Assembly (NCBI GenBank): GCA_045635745.1 | Contig: JAZTWG010000048.1 | Location: 62,001 to 126,000, forward strand | Origin: SIG78 sp045635745 | GTDB taxonomy: Bacteria > Verrucomicrobiota > Lentisphaeria > Victivallales > Victivallaceae | Reading direction: 5' to 3' | DNA length: 64,000 nt | In this document: positions 1 through 8,433 of the stretch, piece by piece | How positions within the stretch are numbered: position 1 is the first letter of the stretch | How the letters are laid out: each line of letters starts with the position of its first letter | Program-made: the position numbers and the translations under genes | The notes under the pieces: model-generated | Seen by the model: the letters and a program-made list of their open reading frames with translations, nothing else | What the model was told of the DNA's origin: nothing | Databases searched by the model: none

Positions 1-922
1 GGCGGACGAAATTCTTGCGGGTCACAGGATCGGCCAGCGTAACGGTTGCCTTATAGGAGCCGGCTTTTCTCACAATCATTTCCGACATTTTCATCGTAGT
101 TGTACCATTGGGGGCCAGAGAAAGGTTTGCTTCCGCAGCAGCAATATCAGCACCACTTAAGGTTACATCCAAAATCACAGAACCGGTCTTTTTACCGTTG
201 TTGGCCAATTTTACCGCCGTAGAACAGACAAAATTCTCACCTTTGCGGCTGACAGTTATCTGCGGCGGAGTAATACGCCACTCATAATTGGCAAAATCAT
301 ACTTATCGAAACCTTTTACATCAACAAAGGCTCCGGAAACATGATATTCACCATTAGGCAATACCGAAGAATAACGCAATGGCGTGCTCAAGTTGCGGCA
401 GAAATTGAATCCCCAGCTGTCAGCAGCGCCATCGCCCAGTTCCAGAGTGGAATACGGCACAAACATTTCCACACTCCAGAAATCCTTACCGACAAATGTT
501 TTAACTGTAATATTGCCGTTCCATTTACTGTCAGAAACAAATCCGCCCTGATCGGCGTAAGCATCGGCAATCGTGCCGATACTGTTGACCGTAAAATGTG
601 CGTAGCAATCGCGCCCCTTGGATGGAGCGATCATCAATTCAACGGAGTCATCGGTAAAAACCCGACCGTCGTGCTTGGTGATTTTTGCCCGGGGTGGATT
701 GCCGTTCTCAAACGGCACATTGAACCCGACATAAAAGCCTTTACTATCGTACAAAAGCATCGCTTCGCAGGCGGGAGCCGCATTTTTGGTATTGTGATAG
801 ACAAACTTATTGAATTTGGCCGCATTGCTCCATTCTTTATCATCAAGTTTACCATCTATTACCGGGGCGGCGGCGGCGGTAAGTGCACATAATACGGCCG
901 AAAAGAAAACAGTTTTTTTCAT
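1..922 (-). CDS. Secreted CBM9-like carbohydrate-binding/hydrolase protein, 3' end outside window
   Basis: The frame is open from an ATG at 922 down to base 1 (307 codons, no stop), so the C-terminal part lies outside the window. It begins with a signal peptide (MKKTVFFSAVLCALTAAAA) followed at once by PVIDGKLDDKEW, the usual opening of a CBM9-like sandwich domain. It is a clear paralogue of the 918-residue protein at 2712-5468: both have KTFVGKDFWS, VPYST, the NGxYHV(S/A)GAFV stretch and DQGGF in the same order. By analogy the missing part should hold a TIM-barrel glycosidase-like domain. Its ATG overlaps the stop of the upstream LamG gene by one base (TAATG), so translation is probably coupled. 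Function is inferred only from the domain; the substrate is unknown. Confidence 0.85.
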   Translation of the reverse strand, partial: MKKTVFFSAVLCALTAAAAPVIDGKLDDKEWSNAAKFNKFVYHNTKNAAPACEAMLLYDSKGFYVGFNVPFENGNPPRAKITKHDGRVFTDDSVELMIAPSKGRDCYAHFTVNSIGTIADAYADQGGFVSDSKWNGNITVKTFVGKDFWSVEMFVPYSTLELGDGAADSWGFNFCRNLSTPLRYSSVLPNGEYHVSGAFVDVKGFDKYDFANYEWRITPPQITVSRKGENFVCSTAVKLANNGKKTGSVILDVTLSGADIAAAEANLSLAPNGTTTMKMSEMIVRKAGSYKATVTLADPVTRKNFVR

Positions 923-1644
923 TATTCAATATCCTTCACCATCGCAAGAATCTCTTTATCTGTAAGGGCTTTATTAAAAATCTTCACATCTGATACAGCA
1001 CCGTGGAAATTGTAGGCATAGCCGCGTTTGTAGCTGCCGATATCCACAACAGCCGGATGAGCGGCTACGGGCATCATTTTATCGCGTTCAGCCACTCTGG
1101 TGCCGTTAAAATAAATTACCGCCTTGCCGTTATCGAATGTAACGCTCAAGTGCTGCCACACCCCGCGAGCCACTTTAACTTTGCTGGGGTTGGTATTCAG
1201 TTCAGTGCGTTTTTTGCCGTCGCCGATCCAGAAACAGATACGGTTCCAGCAGAACATAGTGCGAAACCCGGCACCATTTTCGCCATTGGAACAACTCACC
1301 ATTTCTTTATTGGAGGCGCGGGGCACTTTCTTATCGAGCTTAAAGTAATACATCAAAGTAAAAGGCTTGCTGAAATCAACCGTTTTACCGGTATAAAGCC
1401 TCGCGCAGCCGCCTTTGCGTGTTTTGTCCGCAGCGCCGGAAAAATAGAGTACTTTACTTCCTTCATCACGGCCCTCGCCCCATTGGGTATTTTCCGGGAA
1501 ACACACTTCGCCTTTAACAGTTCCGGCAGAATCTTTCAACACATTGCCGGTACCTTCGTTGAGTTTGAACTCAACCACCGGAGTTGCAGCGGTAATCATC
1601 CATGCCGTACAAACGATCATCGCAGAAAGCATCAATTTTTTCAC
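922..1644 (-). CDS. Secreted LamG-domain (concanavalin-like) protein
   Basis: 240 residues: a signal peptide (about 1-20, MKKLMLSAMIVCTAW...ITAA) and then a single LamG/laminin-G-like jelly roll filling the rest. Typical elements are FKLNEGTGNVL near the mature N-terminus, KPFTLMYYFKLD, WQHLSVTFDNGKAVIYFNG and the closing IGSYKRGYAYNFHGAVSDVKIF-type strands. Such domains bind carbohydrate or protein; no catalytic residues are apparent. It is paralogous to the protein at 5465-6196 (both have NEGTG and NTQWGEG), and each precedes a CBM9-like enzyme with an overlapping stop/start. It probably acts with that enzyme as an extracellular or periplasmic binding partner (inference). Confidence 0.85.
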   Translation of the reverse strand: MKKLMLSAMIVCTAWMITAATPVVEFKLNEGTGNVLKDSAGTVKGEVCFPENTQWGEGRDEGSKVLYFSGAADKTRKGGCARLYTGKTVDFSKPFTLMYYFKLDKKVPRASNKEMVSCSNGENGAGFRTMFCWNRICFWIGDGKKRTELNTNPSKVKVARGVWQHLSVTFDNGKAVIYFNGTRVAERDKMMPVAAHPAVVDIGSYKRGYAYNFHGAVSDVKIFNKALTDKEILAMVKDIE

Positions 1645-1671
1645 AACTGGTTCCTTTCTTTCTGAAAATTT

Positions 1672-2682
1672 TTATTTAGTGAATTCTATAACAAATCTGC
1701 CCGATATAAAAACCTGAAGTTCAACGATTTTTTTCAACGGAGTATTTTCCGGACAACGCAATACGGTCAAAGCATATTTTCTCTGCCGGAAGATATTGAT
1801 CAATCCGGATGCCGGAATTTTTTTGCCGTTTAAAAAAACTTCTCCATTTGCCTTGAGTTCAACTGCTGCAACATTAAGCAGATAGTTTTCCAGCTTGATA
1901 ACTTCTGCGAAAGTCTCTTCTTTACCTTTGGCATCAAGCCCGATCCGGGCAGCCAACATCCGATTGTTTTCCATCGGATACAAGCCGACTGAAGTGTTGA
2001 AATTCAAATAATCAACTGTTTTAAAATCTCTGCTGATGCGGTAAGTGAAATTTTCTGAACCGTAGCACCCGGCATAAAAATATTTGCCGTTGCAAGCAAA
2101 GGTCTGAATACCTTTGAATGTATTGAAACTCAATTTGTGCTTTTTCAGGAGTTTGAAATCTCTGCTGTATTCATAAATGGTGTTGCCGGGAAGGTCTGCC
2201 GGTCTGCCGCCGGTTACAAAAAAATTTGTTCCGTCTGTGGTCATAGCACCGGCTCCATACTCCAGTTCCGGAATGGGAATGCTCTTTACATAGTTCAAAT
2301 CAGCGTCATACACCTGAACAAAGTTCAGCGAAGGCTGCCCATTGAGTTTTTTGTTGAACCCGCTGGCGCAATAAGGCACATAGAGTTTATCCAGCCATGC
2401 CGGAGAACCACCATGCACCCTCTTGCCCGCTTCTTTGTGCAAAGGCACATTTTTAATGATTCTACCGGCAGGATCGGTTTTTATGATTTTTTTGGAAAAA
2501 ACCCAATAAATATATTTTCCACAACTGGTGATCCCCTGCAAGTGCAGTCCTTTCGGGGAATCCGCCGCACATACGATCCTGGTCCCCACCGGCAGTTGTT
2601 CAATTTCTGTGGCGGCAAAGGAAATATTTAAGCTTATCAACAGCACCAGAATGGTCAGCAGTTTGAATATTTGTTTATTCAT
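1672..2682 (-). CDS. Secreted propeller-like protein of unknown function
   Basis: 336 residues with a clear signal peptide (MNKQIFKLLTILVLLISLNISFAA). The mature part shows repeating short strands with G-K-Y-(I/F)-Y type motifs (CGKYIYWVFS, TDGTNFFVTGG, CNGKYFYAGCYG), which suggests a six- or seven-bladed beta-propeller. The last 80 residues look like a separate small beta domain. I do not recognise a catalytic motif or a named family. It sits between the two LamG/CBM9 cassettes on the same strand, 29 bases after the 918-residue enzyme and 27 before the next LamG gene, so it is most likely co-transcribed and takes part in the same extracellular task. Confidence 0.75.
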   Translation of the reverse strand: MNKQIFKLLTILVLLISLNISFAATEIEQLPVGTRIVCAADSPKGLHLQGITSCGKYIYWVFSKKIIKTDPAGRIIKNVPLHKEAGKRVHGGSPAWLDKLYVPYCASGFNKKLNGQPSLNFVQVYDADLNYVKSIPIPELEYGAGAMTTDGTNFFVTGGRPADLPGNTIYEYSRDFKLLKKHKLSFNTFKGIQTFACNGKYFYAGCYGSENFTYRISRDFKTVDYLNFNTSVGLYPMENNRMLAARIGLDAKGKEETFAEVIKLENYLLNVAAVELKANGEVFLNGKKIPASGLINIFRQRKYALTVLRCPENTPLKKIVELQVFISGRFVIEFTK

Positions 2683-2711
2683 GTTAATAATATCTCCTTT
2701 GCCGCATACAG

Positions 2712-5468
2712 TTAATACACTTCAATTTCAGCGATCTGGGTATATTTGCCGCGGATGGCAGTTACCAACACTCTCAAGACCTTGAATTCAGTTTCCGGGA
2801 AAGAAACTTCCGACCAGTCGTCATTGACATTTTCGGCTTTGGCAACGGTGACAAATTTTCCATCTTTCAAAACCTGCACTTCGTAAGTTTTAAGAGCTTT
2901 TGCCACCGAACAGACTCTGACCCGGGTTGCCTTGACCGGGGTCTTGAACTCCATAGAGATCCAATCCGGCAGTTTACCGGGAGTCTTATCTTTGAAGTAA
3001 GTGCGCTGATTATCATAAGTCATTGCTCTATCGCCAATTACAATACCATCGGTCACATGCCACAAAGTATTATCCGCGGGACGGCTGTGCGGCCAGAAGT
3101 TGCTTGAACAGCTCATTTTCAGATGTTCATGCTCAAACATCTGAAATGCCTTGTTGCCCGGCTTGCGGCGTTTGGCATTGAGTCCGGCGATCTCTTTTTC
3201 CACTTCCGCAACTGTACGCATATTATCTGCAGCAATATCATTGGTGTAAATATGCACATCGAAGTTGTTGAATTTATCAGAGAACTTACCGTTTTGGGCG
3301 GTAATACGCCGACCTTCCCTCCAGACTGTCAGCTGCTGATTTTTCAGCTCCGGAAAGTTGAATTCAAATTCAAACGGTGCCTTCTGGGTGGAGGCGGCAA
3401 AAATCCAGAGTTTGCCGTTGTGCTTTTTGATCATGGTGCGGAGTTTGCCGGAAGTCAAAGCGCCCGGCTGATCATCTTCGCACAACACATCGTGCAGAGC
3501 TGCAAATTCTTTACCGACTTCCGGCATACCGGCGTAGAGTTCCGGATAATGTTCCACGGTACGGTTGTAGAACATAATGCCCCGGCCGCCCATGATAACG
3601 GTCATCAAAAACTGGATGCGGACCTCGTCAAAGGTGGGTATGCGGCTGTTCATACTGGCAAAATCGCCGTAGTTGAAGCCCTGCTGCAAATAGAATATAC
3701 TCTGCGGATCTTTGCGAAGTTTGTTCATTTCCGCGGCCTGATCCATAAATGCAGCAACGCGGCCGAATCCGGTACGGAAACTGTAAATATCCGGTATCGG
3801 ATACGGGTGCAGACCGTTGATTTCGCACGAATCCACATAGTCTTTCATGCCGCCTACGGAGTCATTGGAAATCACCAGCGGGTGATAGGGGTCTTCATCG
3901 CGGATGATTTCGGCAACACGCAGCAGCGAATTGACATTGGCCCCCGAGACTTCCGGCTCGTCCGAGAGATACCGGGCAAAAAGTCTGGCATGTTTTTTAT
4001 TGGCACGTACCACCTTGCGGATCATTTTTTCATCATTTTCATCAATAGCGCTTTTGCGGAACAATTTACTGAAATTCATTGCGCTCATATCCAGCCAGCG
4101 CGATTGTGTTCTTTTTTTACTGTTGGACAAATTAACGCCCGGCACATGAACATTGGCCCATTCGGAAATCATGAAAAAGCGTTTGCCGTTGGCGCGCCAG
4201 AACCCCTGTTTATCGCGCCAGACTTCGTTTCCCTGCGGTTCAAGTTTACGCAGCGGAATCTTGATCTGATCGCTGGAATTTTTGGCAAAAATATTGAATT
4301 TGCCGTATTGAATCGCCGCTACCGGAAACTCCACGAGCCCGGGCTTGTCAATCTTTTTGCTGACGATAACCTTGCCGGCTTCATCCATAATGCCGGTAGT
4401 CAGCGGGAAAACCTTAACATCGGAAGCTGTTACGCTGTAACGGATTTTTTCCAGCTTCATACTCTCAAAAATCGCATTGCGGTAATGCGGGTCAAGCAAT
4501 TCGATTTTTACCGGATTGAATTTTACCGTCAGCGGGAATGTTCTTTTGACAAAGGTTTTGCGTTTAGCTGTATCCATTACCGACACAATTGCCCGGAAAT
4601 CCCCGGCATTTTTGAGTATTACCGGCGGCAATTTAAAACTCTTTTCGCTTTTGGCGGCAAGCACGGCATCCTGATCGGTTGCGGCAATACCGTTGCCAAG
4701 CAGAGTCAGATCGAGCTTGATTTTCTGCGTTTTATCTGCAGTATTCACCAGCGTGACGACCGGAGTACAGATAAAATCTTTACCCTGCCGTTTTACTTCC
4801 AAAACAGGCTCGTTTACTCTTATGCCGTAATCCGAAAAATCATAATCAAAACCTTTTACCTGCACAAATGCCCCGGCAACGTGATATGCACCATTGGGCA
4901 GAATCGAAGAATACTGTTTTTTGTAAGAGTTGTGGCAGAAGTTGAACGCCCAGGTATCCGACACATCCTGCGACAGATCCATTGTGGAGTAAGGCACAAA
5001 AATTTCCGCGCTCCAGAAATCTTTACCGACAAATGTTTTGACCTTGAAATTGCCGTTCCATTTGGGATTATTCAAAAATCCGCCCTGATCGGCAAACGCA
5101 TCGTAAACCGTACCACGGCTGTTGACTGCCAGATGAATGTAAGTATCGCGGCTGCGGGTGGATACGATCATCATTTCCACCGAGTCATCAACCGATACTC
5201 TGCCATCTCGCGTTACAGCTTTGGCCACCGGAGTTCTGCCGTCTTTAAGCAGCAGTTTGAACCCGATATAAACGCCCTTGCGGTCATGCAGCAGCAGAGC
5301 TGTCGCCAATTTGGTATCGTTGTTGGTGCCAATCAAATTGAATTTATCAAATTTTCTGGCTTTTGCCCACTCTTTGTCGGTAAGTTTGCCGTCGATCCGC
5401 GGCGCAGCGGCGGCACTCAAACTTACGACCACGGCCAGAAACGCCGTAAAAAGACTTTTCAAACTCAT
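2712..5468 (-). CDS. Secreted multidomain glycoside-hydrolase-like protein (CBM9-like + TIM barrel + F5/8C)
   Basis: 918 residues. Signal peptide about 1-22, then a CBM9-like domain (PRIDGKLTDKEW at the mature start, to about 210), and an Ig-like linker (about 225-400). A TIM-barrel-like region follows (about 420-720), with WRANGKRFFMISEW at its first strand and SDEP near residue 502, where GH2/GH42-type enzymes carry the acid/base glutamate. A discoidin-like F5/8C domain ends the protein (about 770-918; WISMEFKTPVKATRVRV, YTQIAEIEVY). The order of domains points to a secreted glycosidase acting on an insoluble glycan; specificity cannot be read. Its ATG overlaps the stop of the LamG gene upstream (ATGA, 5465-5468). 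A truncated-by-window paralogue starts at 922. Confidence 0.8.
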   Translation of the reverse strand: MSLKSLFTAFLAVVVSLSAAAAPRIDGKLTDKEWAKARKFDKFNLIGTNNDTKLATALLLHDRKGVYIGFKLLLKDGRTPVAKAVTRDGRVSVDDSVEMMIVSTRSRDTYIHLAVNSRGTVYDAFADQGGFLNNPKWNGNFKVKTFVGKDFWSAEIFVPYSTMDLSQDVSDTWAFNFCHNSYKKQYSSILPNGAYHVAGAFVQVKGFDYDFSDYGIRVNEPVLEVKRQGKDFICTPVVTLVNTADKTQKIKLDLTLLGNGIAATDQDAVLAAKSEKSFKLPPVILKNAGDFRAIVSVMDTAKRKTFVKRTFPLTVKFNPVKIELLDPHYRNAIFESMKLEKIRYSVTASDVKVFPLTTGIMDEAGKVIVSKKIDKPGLVEFPVAAIQYGKFNIFAKNSSDQIKIPLRKLEPQGNEVWRDKQGFWRANGKRFFMISEWANVHVPGVNLSNSKKRTQSRWLDMSAMNFSKLFRKSAIDENDEKMIRKVVRANKKHARLFARYLSDEPEVSGANVNSLLRVAEIIRDEDPYHPLVISNDSVGGMKDYVDSCEINGLHPYPIPDIYSFRTGFGRVAAFMDQAAEMNKLRKDPQSIFYLQQGFNYGDFASMNSRIPTFDEVRIQFLMTVIMGGRGIMFYNRTVEHYPELYAGMPEVGKEFAALHDVLCEDDQPGALTSGKLRTMIKKHNGKLWIFAASTQKAPFEFEFNFPELKNQQLTVWREGRRITAQNGKFSDKFNNFDVHIYTNDIAADNMRTVAEVEKEIAGLNAKRRKPGNKAFQMFEHEHLKMSCSSNFWPHSRPADNTLWHVTDGIVIGDRAMTYDNQRTYFKDKTPGKLPDWISMEFKTPVKATRVRVCSVAKALKTYEVQVLKDGKFVTVAKAENVNDDWSEVSFPETEFKVLRVLVTAIRGKYTQIAEIEVY

Positions 5469-6196
5469 TCTTCGCTGATCCCTTTAACTGTTCCAATGAT
5501 TTCTTCAGGAGTCAGCACACGGTCAAAAAGCTTCAAGTCAGCCATGGCGCCATTGAAGTGATAAGTTGTACCGCGGCTGAAACTGCCGATATACAGAATA
5601 TCCTGATTGGGGATAAGCGGCATTTTTTCATTTCGGGCGACTTCCACACCGTTAAAGTAAACAATCACTTTGCCGTTATCAAAACTCAACGCCAGATTGT
5701 GCCATACTTCGCGGGGAACTTTGACTTTGTTGGGATTGGATAAACAGGACAAACGCTTGTTTTCCGCGGTGCCGACAAATACGCCCAGCATATTCCAGTG
5801 CAGCAGTACGCGGAAACCGGGGCCTTTTTCTTTGGAAGTATTACTGATCAATTCGCAGGTGGCTTTGCGGGGAATGGTTTTGGAAACTTTGAAATTGAAC
5901 ATCAAAGTAAACGGCTTGCTGAAATCAAACTGCTTTAAGAGTTCCAGCAATACCGTTCCGCCGCCGCGGCGCTGGGTAAGCGGAGTGGTAAAGTACAACG
6001 CCTTGGTGCCTTCTTCTTTCCCCTCGCCCCACTGGGTGTTTTTGGGGAAAAGCACCCGCCCGGCAACTTTTTTGCCGGAAGCTTCTTTCACCGCCGTTCC
6101 GGTGCCTTCATTGAATTTGAATTCCATTGCCGGATCAACCGCCGAAAGCATAAGAGCCGAACAGCAAACACCCAATACAAAAAGCATTTTTTTCAT
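5465..6196 (-). CDS. Secreted LamG-domain (concanavalin-like) protein, paralogue of the 922-1644 protein
   Basis: 243 residues from the ATG chosen here (MKKMLFVLGVCCSALMLSA signal peptide). An in-frame TTG at 6277 would add 27 residues, but that stretch is a rho-independent terminator and would bury the signal peptide, so I reject it. The mature protein is one LamG-like jelly roll: MEFKFNEGTG, NTQWGEGKEEGTKALYF, KPFTLMFNF, NGKVIVYFNGVEV, LYIGSFSRG. No catalytic residues are seen. Its last four bases overlap the start of the 918-residue enzyme, an arrangement mirrored by the second LamG gene. Probably a binding partner of that enzyme (inference). Confidence 0.85.
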   Translation of the reverse strand: MKKMLFVLGVCCSALMLSAVDPAMEFKFNEGTGTAVKEASGKKVAGRVLFPKNTQWGEGKEEGTKALYFTTPLTQRRGGGTVLLELLKQFDFSKPFTLMFNFKVSKTIPRKATCELISNTSKEKGPGFRVLLHWNMLGVFVGTAENKRLSCLSNPNKVKVPREVWHNLALSFDNGKVIVYFNGVEVARNEKMPLIPNQDILYIGSFSRGTTYHFNGAMADLKLFDRVLTPEEIIGTVKGISEE

Positions 6197-6238
6197 AGCA
6201 AAAATTTCCTTTATCTGATATTTGTAAATCAAAAAAAA

Positions 6239-6261
6239 CCGGAGTCTGATCAAAACTCCGG
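6239..6261 (-). terminator. Rho-independent terminator after the isomerase/oxidoreductase pair
   Basis: On the minus strand a 7-bp GC-rich stem (CCGGAGT / ACTCCGG, 9-nt loop) is followed directly by a run of T, about 16 bases after the stop of the isomerase gene at 6278. It ends the 8398-6278 transcript. The next gene starts only about 45 bases beyond, so that gene needs read-through or a promoter inside this region. Confidence 0.85.
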
Positions 6262-6277
6262 ATAAATGTTTCTTCAA

Positions 6278-7264
6278 TTAAAATGCCGCATCAAACTGCA
6301 CGTTGGAAGGAGCAAAGTCGATCTTGCGGACAAATTTGCACGCATCAGCTGCGCCGTATTCGCGTTCCATGCCGCAATCTTCCCATTCCACGGAGAGCGG
6401 CCCGGTGTAGCCGATCGTGTTCAAAGCACGCATGATCTCTTCAAAATTCACCTGACCGTGACCGGGACTGCGGAAGTTCCATCCTCTGCCGGGCTGATTG
6501 AAGTCAAGGTGCGAGGAAAGTATGCCGCTTTTACCATCCAGAGTCAGTGCCGCATCTTTGATATGCACATGATAAATACGATTCGGAAACGCTTCAATAA
6601 ATTTTACCGGATCGACCATCTGCCAGTGCAAATGGCTGGGGTCGAAGTTGAACCCGAACTCTTCGCGGTTGCCGATGGCATCCAGCGCACGCTGCGCGGT
6701 AACAATATCAAAGGCTATTTCAGTGGGATGCACTTCCAGAGCAAATTTCACTCCGCACTTGCCGAATTCATCCATAATGGGGTTGAACATTTCGGCAAAA
6801 TACTTGAAGCCATCTTCAATAGTCTGCGGAGCTACCGGCGGAAAGCTGTAAAGCATGTGCCAGATGGGACTGCCGGTAAAACCATTGACAACTTTCACCC
6901 CCAGATTTTTGGCGGCCTGAGCAGCGGCTTTCATGCTTTTAACGGCCCATTCGCGTTTGGCTTCGGGATTGCCGGCACATTCGGCGGGAGCAAAACCATC
7001 GGAACGGCTGTCGAAATTGGGGTCGCAGATCAGCTGACCGGCCAGATGGTTGGAAATCGCCCAGACACCCAAACCATATTTTTCCAGCAAAGCGCGTTTT
7101 TCATCGCAATAAGCGGTACTGGCGGCGGCTTTGAATACATCAAAGTGGTCGCCCCAGCAGGCGAGTTCCAAGCCGTCGTAGCCGAAAGAACTCATCTTTT
7201 CGCAAACTGTCTGCAAAGGCATATCCGCCCACTGCCCGGTAAAAATTGTAGCTTTTCTTCCCAT
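6278..7264 (-). CDS. Sugar phosphate isomerase/epimerase family protein (xylose-isomerase-like TIM barrel)
   Basis: 328 residues, cytoplasmic, one (beta/alpha)8 barrel of the AP-endonuclease-2/xylose-isomerase-like superfamily. Candidate divalent-metal ligands lie in the expected order: ALEVHPTEIAFD, NFDPSHLHWQ, HVHIKDAAL and SVEWEDCG. The opening GRKATIFTGQWADMPL and YDGLELACWGDHFDV are typical of sugar isomerases. The gene starts with a good GAGGTG site seven bases upstream and follows the Gfo/Idh/MocA gene by three bases. The pair probably oxidises and isomerises a sugar or inositol released by the neighbouring secreted enzymes (inference); exact substrate unknown. Confidence 0.88.
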   Translation of the reverse strand: MGRKATIFTGQWADMPLQTVCEKMSSFGYDGLELACWGDHFDVFKAAASTAYCDEKRALLEKYGLGVWAISNHLAGQLICDPNFDSRSDGFAPAECAGNPEAKREWAVKSMKAAAQAAKNLGVKVVNGFTGSPIWHMLYSFPPVAPQTIEDGFKYFAEMFNPIMDEFGKCGVKFALEVHPTEIAFDIVTAQRALDAIGNREEFGFNFDPSHLHWQMVDPVKFIEAFPNRIYHVHIKDAALTLDGKSGILSSHLDFNQPGRGWNFRSPGHGQVNFEEIMRALNTIGYTGPLSVEWEDCGMEREYGAADACKFVRKIDFAPSNVQFDAAF

Positions 7265-7267
7265 AAA

Positions 7268-8398
7268 TCACACCTCAAATTTGATCCATTTACTGGCTGT
7301 TTTGCTGCTTTTTACTACATTTTCGATAAATGCCACACCGCGCACACCATCATCCACAGTGGGGTAACTGGTAACATATCCAACCCCGTCGGCTCTGGCG
7401 GCAATGGCGTTGGCCATATCGGTGTACAAATTGGCAAAAGCTTCGAAGAAACCTTCCGGGTGCCCGGCGGGCAGCCGGCTCCATGCAGCTCCGGCACCGG
7501 CCCAGTTGCGGCGCATGACCTGACGGTTTCCGGTATTGGAACGCACAGTCAGAGTTTCGGGATCTTCCTGCGCCCACTCCAGAGCTTTTTCGGTACCGTA
7601 AATGCGGATACGCAAGGCGTTTTCTTCGCCGACAGCAATCTGACTGGCAAAAAGTATGCCGCGGGCACCGTTGTTGAACTTGAGCAATACCGAACCATCA
7701 TCGTCCAGCGTTCTGCCGGGTACAAAACTGGTCAAATCGGCACAAAGTTCAGTGATTTCCAAACCGGTGATAAATTCAGCGAGGTTTTCGGCGTGGCTCC
7801 CGATATCGCCCATGCAGCAACTGATTCCGGCCAATGCGGGGTCGGTACGCCATTTACCCTGCTTGTTGTCGTCGGTCACCGCATCGGCCAGCCAGCCTTG
7901 CGGATACTCTACAACGATCTTGCGGATGTCGCCCAGCACGCCGTCGGCGATCATCTGTTTGGCCTGCCGCACCATGGGGTAAGCTGTGTAGTTGTGGGTC
8001 AACGCAAAAAGTTTACCCGTGGAGTGGACTTTGGCGGCGAGCGCTTTAGCCTGTTCGAGCGTGGTGGTCATGGGTTTATCGCAGATAACATCGAACCCGG
8101 CATCGAGAGCCGCCATGGCTACTTCAAAATGCGCCGCGTTGGGCGTTACGATCGAAACCAGATCGATCTTATCTTCGCGCTGCGCTTCTTTTTCAAACAT
8201 GGTTTTGTAATCAGTATAGACCCGCTCCGGATCAAGAAAAAGTTCGGCTCCGGTAACAGCACCTTTAGCCGGGTCGCGGCTGAAACAACCGGCAACCAGT
8301 TCGATCTTGCCATCCAGATTAGCGGCTCTGCGATGAGCTCCGCCAATAAAACTGCCGGGGCCTCCCCCGACCATACCCATACGAATTTTTCTCTGCAT
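7268..8398 (-). CDS. Gfo/Idh/MocA family NAD(P)-dependent oxidoreductase
   Basis: 376 residues from the ATG chosen (MQRKIRMGMVGGGPGS). An upstream in-frame TTG at 8437 is not needed and runs into the neighbouring gene. The N-terminal Rossmann fold has GGGPGSFIGGAHRRAA for dinucleotide binding, and CDKPMTTTLEQA is the family's (E/D)KP motif carrying the catalytic-region lysine. The C-terminal alpha/beta domain contains GDIGSHAENLAEFITG with the usual G-x-H. Length fits the family. It is transcribed with the TIM-barrel isomerase three bases downstream, a pairing common in sugar and inositol catabolism. Confidence 0.9.
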   Translation of the reverse strand: MQRKIRMGMVGGGPGSFIGGAHRRAANLDGKIELVAGCFSRDPAKGAVTGAELFLDPERVYTDYKTMFEKEAQREDKIDLVSIVTPNAAHFEVAMAALDAGFDVICDKPMTTTLEQAKALAAKVHSTGKLFALTHNYTAYPMVRQAKQMIADGVLGDIRKIVVEYPQGWLADAVTDDNKQGKWRTDPALAGISCCMGDIGSHAENLAEFITGLEITELCADLTSFVPGRTLDDDGSVLLKFNNGARGILFASQIAVGEENALRIRIYGTEKALEWAQEDPETLTVRSNTGNRQVMRRNWAGAGAAWSRLPAGHPEGFFEAFANLYTDMANAIAARADGVGYVTSYPTVDDGVRGVAFIENVVKSSKTASKWIKFEV

Positions 8399-8433
8399 TT
8401 GTATTTTATCCTTAATATTGCAAATGGTACTTA

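Noticed and set aside
3123..5561. 812-codon open frame on the plus strand opposite the 918-residue enzyme
   Set aside because: It is the complement of a well-supported secreted protein, has no ribosome site and its translation is rich in His, Phe and Cys with no recognisable domain. The same holds for the long plus-strand frames at 6266-8440, 12073-13455, 13485-14753, 14814-16517, 17129-18388 and 52206-53630, and the minus-strand frame at 29934-31283.
6197..6277. N-terminal extension of the LamG protein from a TTG at 6277
   Set aside because: The extension overlaps a terminator and pushes the signal peptide inward; the ATG near 6196 gives a normal secreted protein.
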